Made by a program: the position numbers and the translations under genes. Below, piece by piece: positions 16,571-25,757 of a stretch of 64,000 bases of DNA. The notes below the pieces were generated by a model. It was not told where the DNA came from and ran no database searches. It was given only the letters and a program-made list of their open reading frames with translations. Within the stretch, counting starts at the first letter, position 1. Every line of letters begins with the position of its first letter. This stretch comes from Halorubrum sp. BV1 (GTDB lineage Archaea; Halobacteriota; Halobacteria; Halobacteriales; Haloferacaceae). The stretch is from the NCBI RefSeq assembly GCF_000746205.1, contig NZ_JQKV01000001.1, positions 360,814 through 424,813 of the forward strand, in the 5' to 3' direction.

Positions 16571-18016
16571 TCACAGCGGGAACCGATCCACCTGCGTCCG
16601 CGACACGTCCGCCGGCTCGATCGTCTCGTCGTCAACTTCCACCGCCTCGCCGTCTGCGAGCCGCCCGAACGCCGGCCCCTCGGGCACTCCCGCCTCGGCG
16701 GCGAGCGACGGGTCGAACGCCGTCTCGCGGGCGACGACGCTCGTCGGTTCGGCGTCGATTGGCAGTCCGGCGTGGTCCGCGTCGTCCTCGACGTCGACCG
16801 CGTCGTACTCGACATCGACCGCGTCGTACCGCCGTTCCAAGACATCCGCGAGGTCCGCGACGAGGTCGGCGTACTCGGGCGCTTCGGTGGCTGTCGCAAA
16901 CGCCGCTCGCCCGGCGGCTCGCGTCCCGGCCTGCTCGGTCTCGAAGGCGACCGTCGCCGCCTCGACCGCCGCGCGGGCCGCGGTCGAGTCGATGCCCTGT
17001 GCCCGCGACAGCAACGCGGCGGGCAGTTCCCGAATCCGGGTCTCGTCGGATCCCGTCGACGCGGGCTCGACCTCGCCGAACCGGAGCCCGTCGTCGACCG
17101 TCGCGAGGTCGGACTCCAGTCGCTCCACGAGCGCGAGCGGTCTGTCGCCGACCGTCCGGACCCACGTCTCGCTCACGACGCGGTGTCCGAGGTCGTCTAT
17201 CACCGATTCGAGGATCGGTCTGTCGCCCTCGACCACGGCGAACTCGGCCCGGCTCCGCTCGAACGCCTGCTCGATCACGTCTCGGTTCGCGTCGGGCGCG
17301 CCCATCTCGCCGAGCGCCCAGTCCGCGGCCACATGACCCACCGCCCACGCCGTCTCGCGGACGATTCGGGTGAACCGCGGCGCGTAGTGGCCGCCGCCGA
17401 AGCCGACGACATGGCGCGGGGTCGGATCTCTTCCGTCGTCGCCGTCGACGAGCAGGTCCGCCCCCGTGTCCCGCATATCGAGGACCGCTCGCGCGACCGC
17501 GCGGGCCGCTTCCGGATCGCTCCACTGCGGTTCGTCCGAGCCGAGTTCGACGAACAGCGACGGCACGCGCACGTCCGTGGGGCCGTGGTGCGTGCACTCG
17601 ATACCCACGTCGTAGCCCGCGGGCGCGTGTGACGCCAGCGCCGCGACCACGCGCTTTTCGGCGCCGGGAGCGGCTCGCGAGAGCGTCTCGGACGCGCCGC
17701 CGTACGGCGCTGGGCCGAAGTTCCCGGTGACGTGTGCGGTCAGCAGCTCGCCGCTCTCGCCCGAGTGCCTGGAGACGAACACGAGGACCGCCGGCGTCTC
17801 GTCGTCCGTGCCGAACGCGTCCGTCGGGTCGTCCAGATCGACGTGGAGGTCGTCGAATTCGCGGAGCTCGAACCCGTCGGTCCGGTAGTAGGTACCGCCC
17901 CCCGCCGCGTCGGGGCGCGTCTCGTCCTCGTGCGGCTCCCAGTCGCCGACCGCGAGCAGCTGCTCTCCGATGTGTACCGAGGCGCTGTCTGCCCGACTCA
18001 CGACGATCGCTATCAC
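16571..18016 (-). CDS. dtdA: D-aminoacyl-tRNA deacylase (archaeal DTD2/GEK1 type)
   Basis: The enzyme hydrolyses D-amino acids wrongly attached to tRNA. The 481-residue protein starts MIAIVVSRADSASVHIGEQL. It contains the family segments VLVFVSRHSGESGELLTAHVTGNFG, CTHHGPTDVRVPSLFVELGS and VVGFGGGHYAPRFTRIV, whose His residues are expected to bind zinc. It is longer than the usual 270-300 residues because of an acidic C-terminal region (about 300-481) seen in haloarchaeal members. It is divergent from the YchF-type GTPase, with 147 bases between. Confidence 0.9.
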   Translation of the reverse strand: MIAIVVSRADSASVHIGEQLLAVGDWEPHEDETRPDAAGGGTYYRTDGFELREFDDLHVDLDDPTDAFGTDDETPAVLVFVSRHSGESGELLTAHVTGNFGPAPYGGASETLSRAAPGAEKRVVAALASHAPAGYDVGIECTHHGPTDVRVPSLFVELGSDEPQWSDPEAARAVARAVLDMRDTGADLLVDGDDGRDPTPRHVVGFGGGHYAPRFTRIVRETAWAVGHVAADWALGEMGAPDANRDVIEQAFERSRAEFAVVEGDRPILESVIDDLGHRVVSETWVRTVGDRPLALVERLESDLATVDDGLRFGEVEPASTGSDETRIRELPAALLSRAQGIDSTAARAAVEAATVAFETEQAGTRAAGRAAFATATEAPEYADLVADLADVLERRYDAVDVEYDAVDVEDDADHAGLPIDAEPTSVVARETAFDPSLAAEAGVPEGPAFGRLADGEAVEVDDETIEPADVSRTQVDRFPL

Positions 18017-18163
18017 GCCCGTCGCTCCGGGAGCGTCGCCCGAATAGCCGTCGGTTCCGGTCGCGGGCGGGTGCGCGTCCGTGGCCGGCGAACGGTGAAC
18101 TGAGAGTCGAGTCAGACCGACGGCGACCGAAAGGCGCTTTTCGTCGGCCCGCGAGCCTCGCGT

Positions 18164-19351
18164 ATGATCACGGTCGCGCTGGCGGGGAAGCCGAACGCCG
18201 GCAAGTCAACCTTCTACACCGCCGCGACGATGGCCGACGTCGACGTCGCGAACTATCCGTTCACGACGATCGACGCCAACCGCGGAGTGACCCACGTTCG
18301 GACCGAGTGTCCCTGTCTCGACCGCGACGAGCGGTGCGGCAACGAGCGCTGCCGCGACGGCAAACGGTACGTACCGGTCGAACTCCTCGACGTGGCCGGG
18401 CTCGTCCCCGGCGCACACGAGGGAAAGGGGCTCGGTAACCAGTTTCTCGACGAGTTGACGAACGCGGACGTGGTGGTGAACGTCGTCGACGCCTCCGGGG
18501 CGACGAACGCCGAGGGGGAACCGGTCGAACCCGGGAGCCGCGATCCGCTCGACGACGTGGACTTCATCGAGGAGGAGATGGACCTGTGGCTCACGGGGAT
18601 CGTCGACCGCAACTGGGAGAGCGTCGAGCGCAAGTCGCGGTCGCCGGAGTTCGACATCGAGACGGCGCTCACCGATATGCTCACGGGGTTCGGTGCGAGC
18701 GAACACGACGTGGCGTCGGTGCTCCGCGGGCTGGAGTACCCCGCCGATCCGAAGGCGTGGACCGACGACGACCGCGAGGCGCTCGCGCGAGCGGTCCGCC
18801 GCCGGACCAAGCCGATCGTCGTCGTCGCAAACAAGGTCGACGCCGCGCCGGAGGACGCTGTCGACCGCATCCGAGCGGGGACCGACAAGCCCGTGATTCC
18901 CGCGACCGCGGACGGCGAGCGTGCCCTCCGCCGGGCCGCCGAGGCCGGCGTCGTCGACTACGACCCGGGCGACGAGGCCTTCGAGGTCGTCGGCGACGTC
19001 TCCGAGAGCCAGCGGACGGGCCTCGACGCTATCGCCGACGCGATGGCGAGCCATAGGGGGACCGGCGTGCAGGCGGCGCTGAACGCAGCCGTCTACGACC
19101 GCCTCGATCGGATCACGGTGTATCCCGTCCAAGACGCCGCGAAGTGGACCGACGGCACCGGGAACGTCCTCCCCGACGCCCACCTCTTGCCCGCGGGGTC
19201 GACCCCGCCGGACTTGGCGTACGCCGTTCACACCGACATCGGCGAGGGGTACCTCCACGCGGTCGACGCGCGCTCCTCGCGCCGGATCGGAGAGAGTCAC
19301 GAGCTGTCGGAGGGCGACGTGATCAAGATCGTCTCGACGGCGGGACCGTGA
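18164..19351 (+). CDS. YchF/OLA1-related GTP-binding protein with TGS domain
   Basis: A 395-residue Obg-superfamily P-loop nucleotidase. The motifs are G1 GKPNAGKST (8-16), G3-like LLDVAGLVPGAHEGKGLGNQF, the base-recognition NKVD in VVVANKVDAA, and a C-terminal TGS domain (about 325-390: AYAVHTDIGEGYLHAVDARS). The extended DVDFIEEEMDLWL insert is typical of the archaeal YchF-like group. It probably acts with ribosomes or tRNA, but the precise role is not established. An ATG at 18164 gives the canonical start. Confidence 0.92.
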   Translation: MITVALAGKPNAGKSTFYTAATMADVDVANYPFTTIDANRGVTHVRTECPCLDRDERCGNERCRDGKRYVPVELLDVAGLVPGAHEGKGLGNQFLDELTNADVVVNVVDASGATNAEGEPVEPGSRDPLDDVDFIEEEMDLWLTGIVDRNWESVERKSRSPEFDIETALTDMLTGFGASEHDVASVLRGLEYPADPKAWTDDDREALARAVRRRTKPIVVVANKVDAAPEDAVDRIRAGTDKPVIPATADGERALRRAAEAGVVDYDPGDEAFEVVGDVSESQRTGLDAIADAMASHRGTGVQAALNAAVYDRLDRITVYPVQDAAKWTDGTGNVLPDAHLLPAGSTPPDLAYAVHTDIGEGYLHAVDARSSRRIGESHELSEGDVIKIVSTAGP

Positions 19352-19443
19352 CCGTCCCCGGAGGCCTGAGGCGTCTGGCGCAGCCCCCCGTGCAACCGAT
19401 AGACACATCCCATTCGGGAGAGAGAGGCCGGTAGACACCGGAC

Positions 19444-20274
19444 ATGCTGGGGCTCGAACACGACTTCCGGATCGTCGACACGCGGGCGACGCTCGATCCC
19501 GACGAGTCGTCGGTCGCGACCCACGGTCGTGACATCTCGCCGGAGCGACTGGAGCGGGAGATGCTGCAGGCCGGGATCGTCCGCGCCGTCGCGAGCCCGG
19601 GACAGCGCGCGCCCGGTCGGAGCTACCTCCGCGCGAACAACGCCGTCGCTCGGCTCTCTATCGACCGCCCCTTCGTCGCGTTCGCTCGGCTCAACGGTCC
19701 GCGCGACGCTGGGACCGGTCCGATGTCCGTCGTTCGGAACCTTCGCGCCGAGCGCGACGACCACCACACGCGCCCGGACGACGTCGAGCAGTACTCCTAC
19801 GACGACCGCTTTCACGGGTTCACGCTCGCGCCGCACGTCGACGGCCTCCCGAACGAAGACGTGCTGACGCGGCTGGCGGACGCGGACCTCCCGCTCATCG
19901 TCCACGCGGGCAAGCGGTTCCCGCCGTCGGCGGTCGAAACGGAACTGCTCGGCTACGACTTCCCGGTGGTGCTCGGGAGCTTCGGCGGCCACCCGCTCGA
20001 TGCCGACCTGATGAGCGAGACGCTCGACCTGCTCGACGACCACGACCGGCTGTACGTCGACACGACGGCCGTGCGCTACCGCGAGGTGCTCGAACGCGGG
20101 ATCTTAGAGCATCCGGACCGCGTGCTGTTCGGCTCCGGCGCGCCGGACGCCCACCCGAACGTGGGCGTGATGGAGGTGCTCACGCTCGACGTCTCAGAGG
20201 ACCTGATGCGGCGAGTGTTCGCGAAGAACCCGGTGCGGCTGGTGCCCGCGCTCGCAGAGGGTGCCGACGTCTGA
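19444..20274 (+). CDS. Amidohydrolase/TIM-barrel metal-dependent hydrolase
   Basis: A 276-residue protein with an amidohydrolase-2-like barrel. Features seen are the early DTRATLDPD segment, LPLIVHAGKRFPPSAVE with a metal-type His, PVVLGSFGGHPLDADLMSETLDLL, and the closing LFGSGAPDAHPNVGVMEVL, where the usual catalytic Asp would sit. The N-terminal H-x-H motif of many family members is not obvious (it reads DTRAT), so metal binding may be reduced or different. It follows the GTPase gene on the same strand. Substrate unknown. Confidence 0.75.
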   Translation: MLGLEHDFRIVDTRATLDPDESSVATHGRDISPERLEREMLQAGIVRAVASPGQRAPGRSYLRANNAVARLSIDRPFVAFARLNGPRDAGTGPMSVVRNLRAERDDHHTRPDDVEQYSYDDRFHGFTLAPHVDGLPNEDVLTRLADADLPLIVHAGKRFPPSAVETELLGYDFPVVLGSFGGHPLDADLMSETLDLLDDHDRLYVDTTAVRYREVLERGILEHPDRVLFGSGAPDAHPNVGVMEVLTLDVSEDLMRRVFAKNPVRLVPALAEGADV

Positions 20275-20383
20275 CCCTGACTGTGCCGCGCTGTCGACGG
20301 CCGCGCTGTCGATGACTCCGCCGCCGACCGCGCCGCCGACGCCAAGCGGTAGCCACTTGCCGGCGCGTCGCCCACTCGCGACC

Positions 20384-20944
20384 ATGAGCGACGCAGATGT
20401 CGACGACATCGGTGACGACGCCGACGGCGTCGCCGGCGACCACACGAGCGACGACGCGGACCGTACTGAAGAGACCGACCCCCTCGTCGAGGTCGTCCGC
20501 GCGACCGGCCACGAGAACGTCACCGCCGAGCACGCGAGCACCGTCGAGTTCACGACCGACGACTGGCTCACGCCCGCGGGCGACTGCATCGTCGGCGTCG
20601 CGGCCGACCGCGCCCCCCGGGACTTCTCGGCCGAGTTCCGCGATGCGTGCCGAGACGCCGGAGCGACGATAACGGCGGAGATCGCGGTTGGATCGCCCGA
20701 CGACGAATCGGTCGCGCTCGACGACCCGGCCCACGCGGCGGCGATCGTCGGCCGGGGTGACCCCGGCCTGACGCTCCTCGATGATCGCTCCATGGTCGCT
20801 CGGACGAGCGCGTACACCGATGACGAGCGGACGGTTCTCATCGAGGGCGACGCCGCGGCCGGCGACCTCGACCGCGACCTCGTCGACGCGCTCGCGGCCG
20901 GCGCGCCCGCGGCGCTGCGGCTGACGGTCGATCCCGGAGCGTAG
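20384..20944 (+). CDS. DUF371 family protein
   Basis: A 186-residue protein whose core (about 38-183) matches the archaeal DUF371 pattern. This runs from VRATGHENVTAEHASTVEF through LTPAGDCIVGVAADRAP to GLTLLDDRSMVARTSAY and an Ala-rich end. The first 35 residues are an acidic low-complexity extension. The open frame begins at 20261 but ATG 20384 is the first start that avoids an unlikely Pro-rich leader. Its biochemical function is unknown. It converges with the PUA-like/m5C methylase operon, the two stops being 3 bases apart. Confidence 0.8.
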   Translation: MSDADVDDIGDDADGVAGDHTSDDADRTEETDPLVEVVRATGHENVTAEHASTVEFTTDDWLTPAGDCIVGVAADRAPRDFSAEFRDACRDAGATITAEIAVGSPDDESVALDDPAHAAAIVGRGDPGLTLLDDRSMVARTSAYTDDERTVLIEGDAAAGDLDRDLVDALAAGAPAALRLTVDPGA

Positions 20945-20947
20945 CCG

Positions 20948-21499
20948 TCACTCGACAACCGGCAGGTCCGCTCGGCTCCCCTTCGGCACGACGGAGCGAA
21001 GCTCGTCGTAGAGGTAGAGCCCGACGCCGATCGGGACCCGCTCGCCGGCGACCTCGTGAGCCGCGATCAGGTACCCCCAGTCGCCGTCCCACTCGGGGAG
21101 GTCCTGGTCCTCGCCGGCCGCGAACCGGGCGGCCCGCTCGGGACCCAGATCGATCACGTTTCGCGTCGCGTGCGCGCCGAACCGCGACGCCGCCCGCCCG
21201 GTGGGCTTCCAGTGCTCCTGTCGCGTCCGGAGAAACGTCATCCCGATCGCCTCCACCTCGCTCGGATCGGTCGCCTCGCCGTTGAATATCCAGATCTTCC
21301 CGGCCCCCTTCTCCCAGAAGCTGTACCCCTCGAACACGTCCGTTCCGATTCCGAACCGCTCCTGCCACCAATCGAGCACCTCGGCGCGGCTCGCGCGCCC
21401 CTCGACCACCTGGTCCGCCGGGGTTTCAGGCAGGCGGTCGAACCGCTGTCCGTCGTTGGCCCGTTCGCCTCGCTGGTCGCCGTCACGACGATCGCTCAC
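20948..21499 (-). CDS. PUA-like RNA-binding protein, partner of the m5C methylase
   Basis: A 183-residue protein translated from an ATG that overlaps the stop of the RNA cytosine methylase gene by 4 bases. The region 70-183 resembles the C-terminal domain of RsmF/NOP2-type methylases. It has KPTGRAASRFGAHATRNVI, a YLIAAHEVAGERVPIGVGL strand pair, and the ending LRSVVPKGSRADLPVVE, like the lysine-proline-lysine-glycine end of that domain. I infer that the single bacterial-type polypeptide is here split into a catalytic and an RNA-binding subunit. The overlap supports joint action. Confidence 0.65.
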   Translation of the reverse strand: MSDRRDGDQRGERANDGQRFDRLPETPADQVVEGRASRAEVLDWWQERFGIGTDVFEGYSFWEKGAGKIWIFNGEATDPSEVEAIGMTFLRTRQEHWKPTGRAASRFGAHATRNVIDLGPERAARFAAGEDQDLPEWDGDWGYLIAAHEVAGERVPIGVGLYLYDELRSVVPKGSRADLPVVE

Positions 21500-22473
21500 G
21501 CGGCCACCTCCTCGTCGCCGGCGACCTCACGTGTTTCGCCGTCGCGACCGCCGCCCTCGGCCCCTCTTCCGTTCACCCGCAGCTTCGCACAAAAGAACCC
21601 CCCCGTGTCGTTCCGGTGCGGGTAGATCCGCTTCGCGCGGGTCACCGCCTCGTCGTAGGTCTCGTTTTCCCACTCGGTGACGCCCGGATCGGCCTCCAGC
21701 GGAAGGTCGAACTCGACTATCTCACACGGCTCGTTCGCGAGGACGTGGTCGAGCACCGCCTCGTTCTCCTCCGGCGCGAACGTGCACGTCGAGTAGACGA
21801 CTGTGCCGCCGGGACGGGTCGCCTGTACGGCGCGCGAGAGGATCCCCTTTTGGATCCCGGCGACGCCGTGGACGTGATCGAGCGTCCACTGGTCGAGGAC
21901 GTCCGGGTTCTTCCGGCAAGTCCCCTCACACGAGCAGGGGGCGTCGACCAGTGCGCGGTCGAACGCGTCGAACGCGAGCGGTTTCACGGAGAAGTTGCGC
22001 GCGTCCTGGTTCGTGACGATCGCGTTCGTCACGCCGAGCCGCTCGGCGTTGTGCCGCAGCGCCGAGAGCCGACCGAGATTGTTGTCGTTCGCGACGACGG
22101 TCCCCCGGTCGTCCATGGCGTCGGCGATCTGCGTCGTCTTGCTCCCCGGAGCGGCACAGGCGTCCCAGACGCGCTCGCCGGGCTGCGGGTCGAGTGCGAG
22201 CCCCGGCAAGACGGAAACCTCCTCTTGGCCGTGGGTCCAGCCGTGGACGTACGGCCAGTTCCCGCCGGGGTTCCCGTCGGGCAGCCGAAACAGTCCGTCG
22301 TGCCAGCCGACGGGCTCGTACGCCACCCCCTCCTCCTCGAACGCCTCACGGACGCGCGCCGGCGAGGCGGCGATCCCGTTCGTGCGCACGACCGACGGCA
22401 GCGGCCGGTCACACGCCGTCCGGAACGCGTCAACGTCGTCGACGAGTGACTCGTACCGGTCGAGCGGATTCAT
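21496..22473 (-). CDS. NOL1/NOP2/Sun family tRNA/rRNA cytosine-C5 methyltransferase
   Basis: This 325-residue SAM-dependent enzyme makes 5-methylcytosine in RNA. It has a small N-terminal RNA-binding part with the NOL1-type LPDGNPGGNWPYVHGWTHGQ. The SAM loop is DACAAPGSKTTQ (104-115), the first catalytic cysteine C180 in DAPCSCEGT, and the second C230 in YSTCTFAPEENE. Both cysteines needed for the covalent mechanism are present. It lacks the C-terminal PUA-like domain of bacterial RsmF; the next overlapping gene appears to supply it. Target RNA (tRNA or rRNA) not determined. Confidence 0.92.
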   Translation of the reverse strand: MNPLDRYESLVDDVDAFRTACDRPLPSVVRTNGIAASPARVREAFEEEGVAYEPVGWHDGLFRLPDGNPGGNWPYVHGWTHGQEEVSVLPGLALDPQPGERVWDACAAPGSKTTQIADAMDDRGTVVANDNNLGRLSALRHNAERLGVTNAIVTNQDARNFSVKPLAFDAFDRALVDAPCSCEGTCRKNPDVLDQWTLDHVHGVAGIQKGILSRAVQATRPGGTVVYSTCTFAPEENEAVLDHVLANEPCEIVEFDLPLEADPGVTEWENETYDEAVTRAKRIYPHRNDTGGFFCAKLRVNGRGAEGGGRDGETREVAGDEEVAA

Positions 22474-22592
22474 GGCCTCTCTTCCCCGCGGGGGCGTTAG
22501 TCGGTTTCGGCACGGGACGGTCCGGAACTCGCCGCGCTCCCGCGGGCAGACGGCCCCACCGTTTTAGGTCGGTCGGCGGCGTACCGCCGCAC

Positions 22593-23333
22593 ATGGCGCA
22601 AATATCCGTACTCGACGACGAGGTGTCGCTGTCCGAACCGACCCTTGTCGAGGGGTTCCCCGGCGTGGGGCTCGTCGGCAAGATCGCGACCGATCACATG
22701 ATCGACGCACACGAGATGACCCACTACGCCAACGTCCACTGCGACGGTCTCCCGCGAGTGGCGGTGTACCGGGAAGACGATCCGACGGTGACCGCCCCCG
22801 TGCGGCTGTACGCCGACTCCGAACTCGATCTCGTCGCGCTCAGAAGCGACGTGCCTGTCCATCCGAACGCCGCAACCGAGGTCGCGGACTGCCTCAACGG
22901 GTGGTTCGACGAGACGACAGCGTTCCCCGTGTTCCTCTCCGGCCTCGGCCGCGAGAAGGACGAAAACCCGCCGGCGCTGTACGGGATCGCGACCGGCGAC
23001 GGCGGCGACGCGCTCTCGCGCGCTTCGGTCGACGACCCGCCGGAATCCGGCCTCGTCTCCGGACCGACCGGCGCGATGCTCGCGGCGGCGTTAGAGCGCG
23101 GTCGCGACGCCGTCGGGCTGATCGTCGAATCGGATCCGCAGTTCCCCGATCCGGAGGGCGCGCGGATCCTCATTCGCGACGGCATCGACCCGATCGCCGG
23201 GACCGAGACGCCGACCGACGGCCTCGTGGATCAGGCGACCGAGATCCGCAACGCCAAACAGCAGCTCGCAGAGCGGATGCGGCAGGCGACAGAGGAGAGC
23301 TCGCAGGCGGAGCCGCTGAAGATGTTCCAGTGA
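22593..23333 (+). CDS. PAC2 family protein (proteasome-assembly-chaperone-like)
   Basis: A 246-residue PAC2-fold protein. It begins MAQISVLDDEVSLSEPTLVEGFPGVGLVGKIATDHMID, the conserved PAC2 segment with GFPGVGLVG. It ends in a Gln/Lys-rich helix (KQQLAERMRQATEE). Members are distant relatives of eukaryotic PAC2 and of archaeal homologues with no proven role. The ATG at 22593 lies about 27 bases after a TTTTAGG box, supporting a leaderless start; the longer open frame upstream is not family sequence. Confidence 0.88.
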   Translation: MAQISVLDDEVSLSEPTLVEGFPGVGLVGKIATDHMIDAHEMTHYANVHCDGLPRVAVYREDDPTVTAPVRLYADSELDLVALRSDVPVHPNAATEVADCLNGWFDETTAFPVFLSGLGREKDENPPALYGIATGDGGDALSRASVDDPPESGLVSGPTGAMLAAALERGRDAVGLIVESDPQFPDPEGARILIRDGIDPIAGTETPTDGLVDQATEIRNAKQQLAERMRQATEESSQAEPLKMFQ

Positions 23334-23343
23334 GAGGAGCAAC

Positions 23344-24732
23344 TTAGTCTTCGTCCGCCGTCCGGGTCCCCGCCTCCTCGTCTGAGTCCGCGGGTCCATC
23401 CTCCAGTTCGTCGAGGATCGGCCGGTATTTGAGTTGCACCTCGTCCCACTCGCGGTCCGGATCGGAGTCCGCGACGAGACCCACGCCGGCGAAGAGCGTC
23501 GCTCGACGCGGGCGCGCGACCGCAGAGCGTATCGCGACCGCGAACGCGCCGTTGCCGGCGGCGTCGATCCAGCCGACCGGCGCGGCGTACCAGCCGCGGT
23601 CGAACGGCTCCGCCTCCCGGATGGTGTCGAGCGCGCGGTCCGGCGGAAGTCCCCCGACCGCGGGCGTCGGGTGGAGCGCCTCGACCAGTTCGAGGACGTG
23701 CCGGTCGTCGTCGAGCTCCGCGGTGATCGGCGTGTGGAGGTGCTGTACCGTGGCGAGTCGACGCACGCGCCTGTCGTCGGCCGAGATCGACGCGGCGAAC
23801 GGCTCCAACTGCTCGCGGACCGTCTCCGCGACGAGTTCGTGCTCGTGAACGTTCTTGGCGTCGTCGAGGAGTTCGCGCGCGAGCCACTCGTCTTCTTCTG
23901 GAGTCTCGCCGCGGCCGGTGGTTCCGGCGAGCGCGTCCGTCTCCACCGTTCGGCCGCGGAGCGCGACCAGCCGCTCGGGGGTCGCGCCGAAAAAGGCGCT
24001 TCCGCGCCCGTCGCTCGCGGGTTCGAAGTAGTATCGGTGACAGTCCGGATACTTTTCCGCAAGCCGTTCGAGCGTCGCAGCACGCGGAAACGGGGCAGAG
24101 AGCTCTGCGTCTAGCGCCTGTGCGAGAACGACCTTCTGAAGGTCGCCGCCCCGGATCCGGTCGACGGCGGCCTCCACCCCGGAGCGCCACGCCTCGCGGC
24201 TCGTGGTGCGATGGCTCGCCGCGATCCCGGGACGCGGCGGCCGGTCCGTCCCCGCGTCGAGGCCGGACAGCCGGTCCACCTCGACTCCGAGCCGACGCTC
24301 TACGTCGTTTACGGACGCGTCTGGCCCGGTCGCATTCACCGTCAGCCAGACGCCGTTGTCGGCGACCGTCATCTGTACGCGCGGGAGGACGAACCGCGCC
24401 TCGGGGAACGGCTTCCACGGGTCGCCGTCACAGCTCCCCTCGTGGAATGCGAAGCCGCCGAACACGCGAGGACGGGCGGCCTCGGTGCCGGCGTGGACGT
24501 CGCCGGAGTCGAACAGGTCGGCAGCAGCGGTGCGGATCTCGGCGAAGCGGTCGGGGCCGTGGCCCGTCAGCGTCGCGGCCGCTCCGCTCCCGAGCACCAG
24601 CGCGTCGTCGGGTGCGTTCCACGTCGTCAGCGGTTCCGGAAGCGCGTCGAACGCCGCCGCGAACGCCGGCGCGTCGATCTCGGTCGTACGGCTGACGAGC
24701 GACGGGGACGACGTCGAACGCGCCTGTTCCAT
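23344..24732 (-). CDS. menF: Isochorismate synthase
   Basis: MenF converts chorismate to isochorismate, the first step to menaquinone, the main haloarchaeal quinone. The 462-residue protein has the chorismate-binding domain in its C-terminal two thirds. Visible are GGDLQKVVLAQALDAE (the lysine activating water), the ETDALAGTTGRGETPEED block, ELVAETVREQLEPF, HLHTPITAEL, LHPTPAVGGLPPD and FAVAIRSAV. The N-terminal 150 residues are variable, as in other MenF proteins. No other men gene is next to it in this window. A 32-base tandem repeat lies directly upstream. Confidence 0.92.
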   Translation of the reverse strand: MEQARSTSSPSLVSRTTEIDAPAFAAAFDALPEPLTTWNAPDDALVLGSGAAATLTGHGPDRFAEIRTAAADLFDSGDVHAGTEAARPRVFGGFAFHEGSCDGDPWKPFPEARFVLPRVQMTVADNGVWLTVNATGPDASVNDVERRLGVEVDRLSGLDAGTDRPPRPGIAASHRTTSREAWRSGVEAAVDRIRGGDLQKVVLAQALDAELSAPFPRAATLERLAEKYPDCHRYYFEPASDGRGSAFFGATPERLVALRGRTVETDALAGTTGRGETPEEDEWLARELLDDAKNVHEHELVAETVREQLEPFAASISADDRRVRRLATVQHLHTPITAELDDDRHVLELVEALHPTPAVGGLPPDRALDTIREAEPFDRGWYAAPVGWIDAAGNGAFAVAIRSAVARPRRATLFAGVGLVADSDPDREWDEVQLKYRPILDELEDGPADSDEEAGTRTADED

Positions 24733-24790
24733 TGCCGTGAACTCCGGGCCGAGGAACCTTTATCCTGACTATCGGGGGAACCCACCGCCC

Positions 24791-24895
24791 GTCGAGAGGC
24801 GCACGATCCACCGTCTCATCCCGTCGACAGGCGCACGATCCACCGTCTCATCCCGTCGACAGGCGCACGATCTACCGGCTCGTCCCGTCGACACA
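24791..24895. repeat. 32-bp tandem repeat, 3.3 copies
   Basis: Units start at 24791, 24823, 24855 and 24887, an exact 32-base period. The core reads GTCGACAGGCGCACGATCCA plus a 12-base tail CCGTCTCATCCC. Copies one and two differ at one base, copy three at three. It fills most of the gap between the menF start (24732) and the stop of the upstream sulfite-oxidase-like gene (24921). There are no spacers, so it is not a CRISPR array. The position suggests it lies in or next to the menF promoter. Confidence 0.9.
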
Positions 24896-24920
24896 CGATT
24901 CGTGACTCGGCTCGCGACCG

Positions 24921-25535
24921 CTAGCTGTACCGCTCTTCTTTCCACGGGTTCGCCGTGTCGCTGTACCCGCGCTTTTCCCAGTACCCGAGCTCCTTCTCGG
25001 TGAGAAACTCGACGCCTGTGACCCATTTTGCGCCCTTGTACGCGTACTTGTGAGGGGTGACGACCCGGATCGGTCCGCCGTGGTCGGCGGGGAGGTCGCC
25101 GCCGTCGTAGCCGTACGCGAACAGCACGCCGGGCTCGGTGCACTCGCCGAGCGGAAGGTTCGTCGTGTAGCCGTCGAGCGCATGGAACACGACGTGGGAG
25201 ACGTCGTCGTCGAGCCCGGCACGCGCCGCGATCTCGGCGAACTTGACCCCCGTGAACGTGCAGTCGAACGTGCTCCAGCCGGTGACACAGTGGAAGTCCT
25301 GTCGCTGCGTGACGGAAGGGAGGTCGCGGAACGTCGCAAGCGAGAACGATTGGGGCTCGTCGACGGCACCCCACACCTCGAAGGCGAACGAGTCCGCGTT
25401 CCACGCCGGCGTCTCGCCCTTCGAGAGCACCGGGAAGCGGTCGGTCTCGCGTTGTCCCGGCGGGAGCCGGTCGTCACCGTACTCCCGATAGAGGCCGGTG
25501 AGATCCGTCGTACCGTCGGCTGCGGCGTCGGTCAT
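24921..25535 (-). CDS. Molybdopterin-dependent oxidoreductase, sulfite-oxidase family, cytoplasmic
   Basis: A 204-residue protein consisting of the sulfite-oxidase/MsrP-type molybdopterin domain. The molybdenum-ligating cysteine is C83 in FHCVTGWSTF. Other family pieces are FHALDGYTTNLPLGEC and DHGGPIRVVTPHKYAYKGAKWVTGVEF. There is no signal peptide or Tat motif, unlike exported members, so it should act in the cytoplasm. The C-terminal dimerisation domain of true sulfite oxidases is absent. Substrate unknown; sulfite, sulfoxides or other oxyanions are possible. Confidence 0.88.
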   Translation of the reverse strand: MTDAAADGTTDLTGLYREYGDDRLPPGQRETDRFPVLSKGETPAWNADSFAFEVWGAVDEPQSFSLATFRDLPSVTQRQDFHCVTGWSTFDCTFTGVKFAEIAARAGLDDDVSHVVFHALDGYTTNLPLGECTEPGVLFAYGYDGGDLPADHGGPIRVVTPHKYAYKGAKWVTGVEFLTEKELGYWEKRGYSDTANPWKEERYS

Positions 25536-25722
25536 GCGTGCCGATCGGCGGCGTACGCACCTATCGGTGTCGCTCCAGACCGGAACCCGACACTCTCACG
25601 CAGCGGACACATACGCACACGCTCACTAATACGAATATTCTAAAACAGAGTTAAAAGAATTCAAAGTATACTTCTGAACTGTTCTACTTTTGTTTTCGTA
25701 TATCCACATCCTCGACGCCACA

Positions 25723-25730
25723 TTTATATA
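25723..25730 (+). promoter_or_regulatory. TATA box of the RHH gene
   Basis: TTTATATA in an AT-rich stretch (25620-25760) that is the divergent promoter region of the small ribbon-helix-helix gene and the sulfite-oxidase-like gene. It lies about 31 bases before the ATG at 25758, so the transcript probably has only a few untranslated bases. Confidence 0.6.
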
Positions 25731-25757
25731 CCCATTGCCATTACTCCCCGACAGGAA

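Noticed and set aside
24791..24895. CRISPR array
   Set aside because: The repeats are directly adjacent with no spacers and number only about three. No cas genes are in the window.
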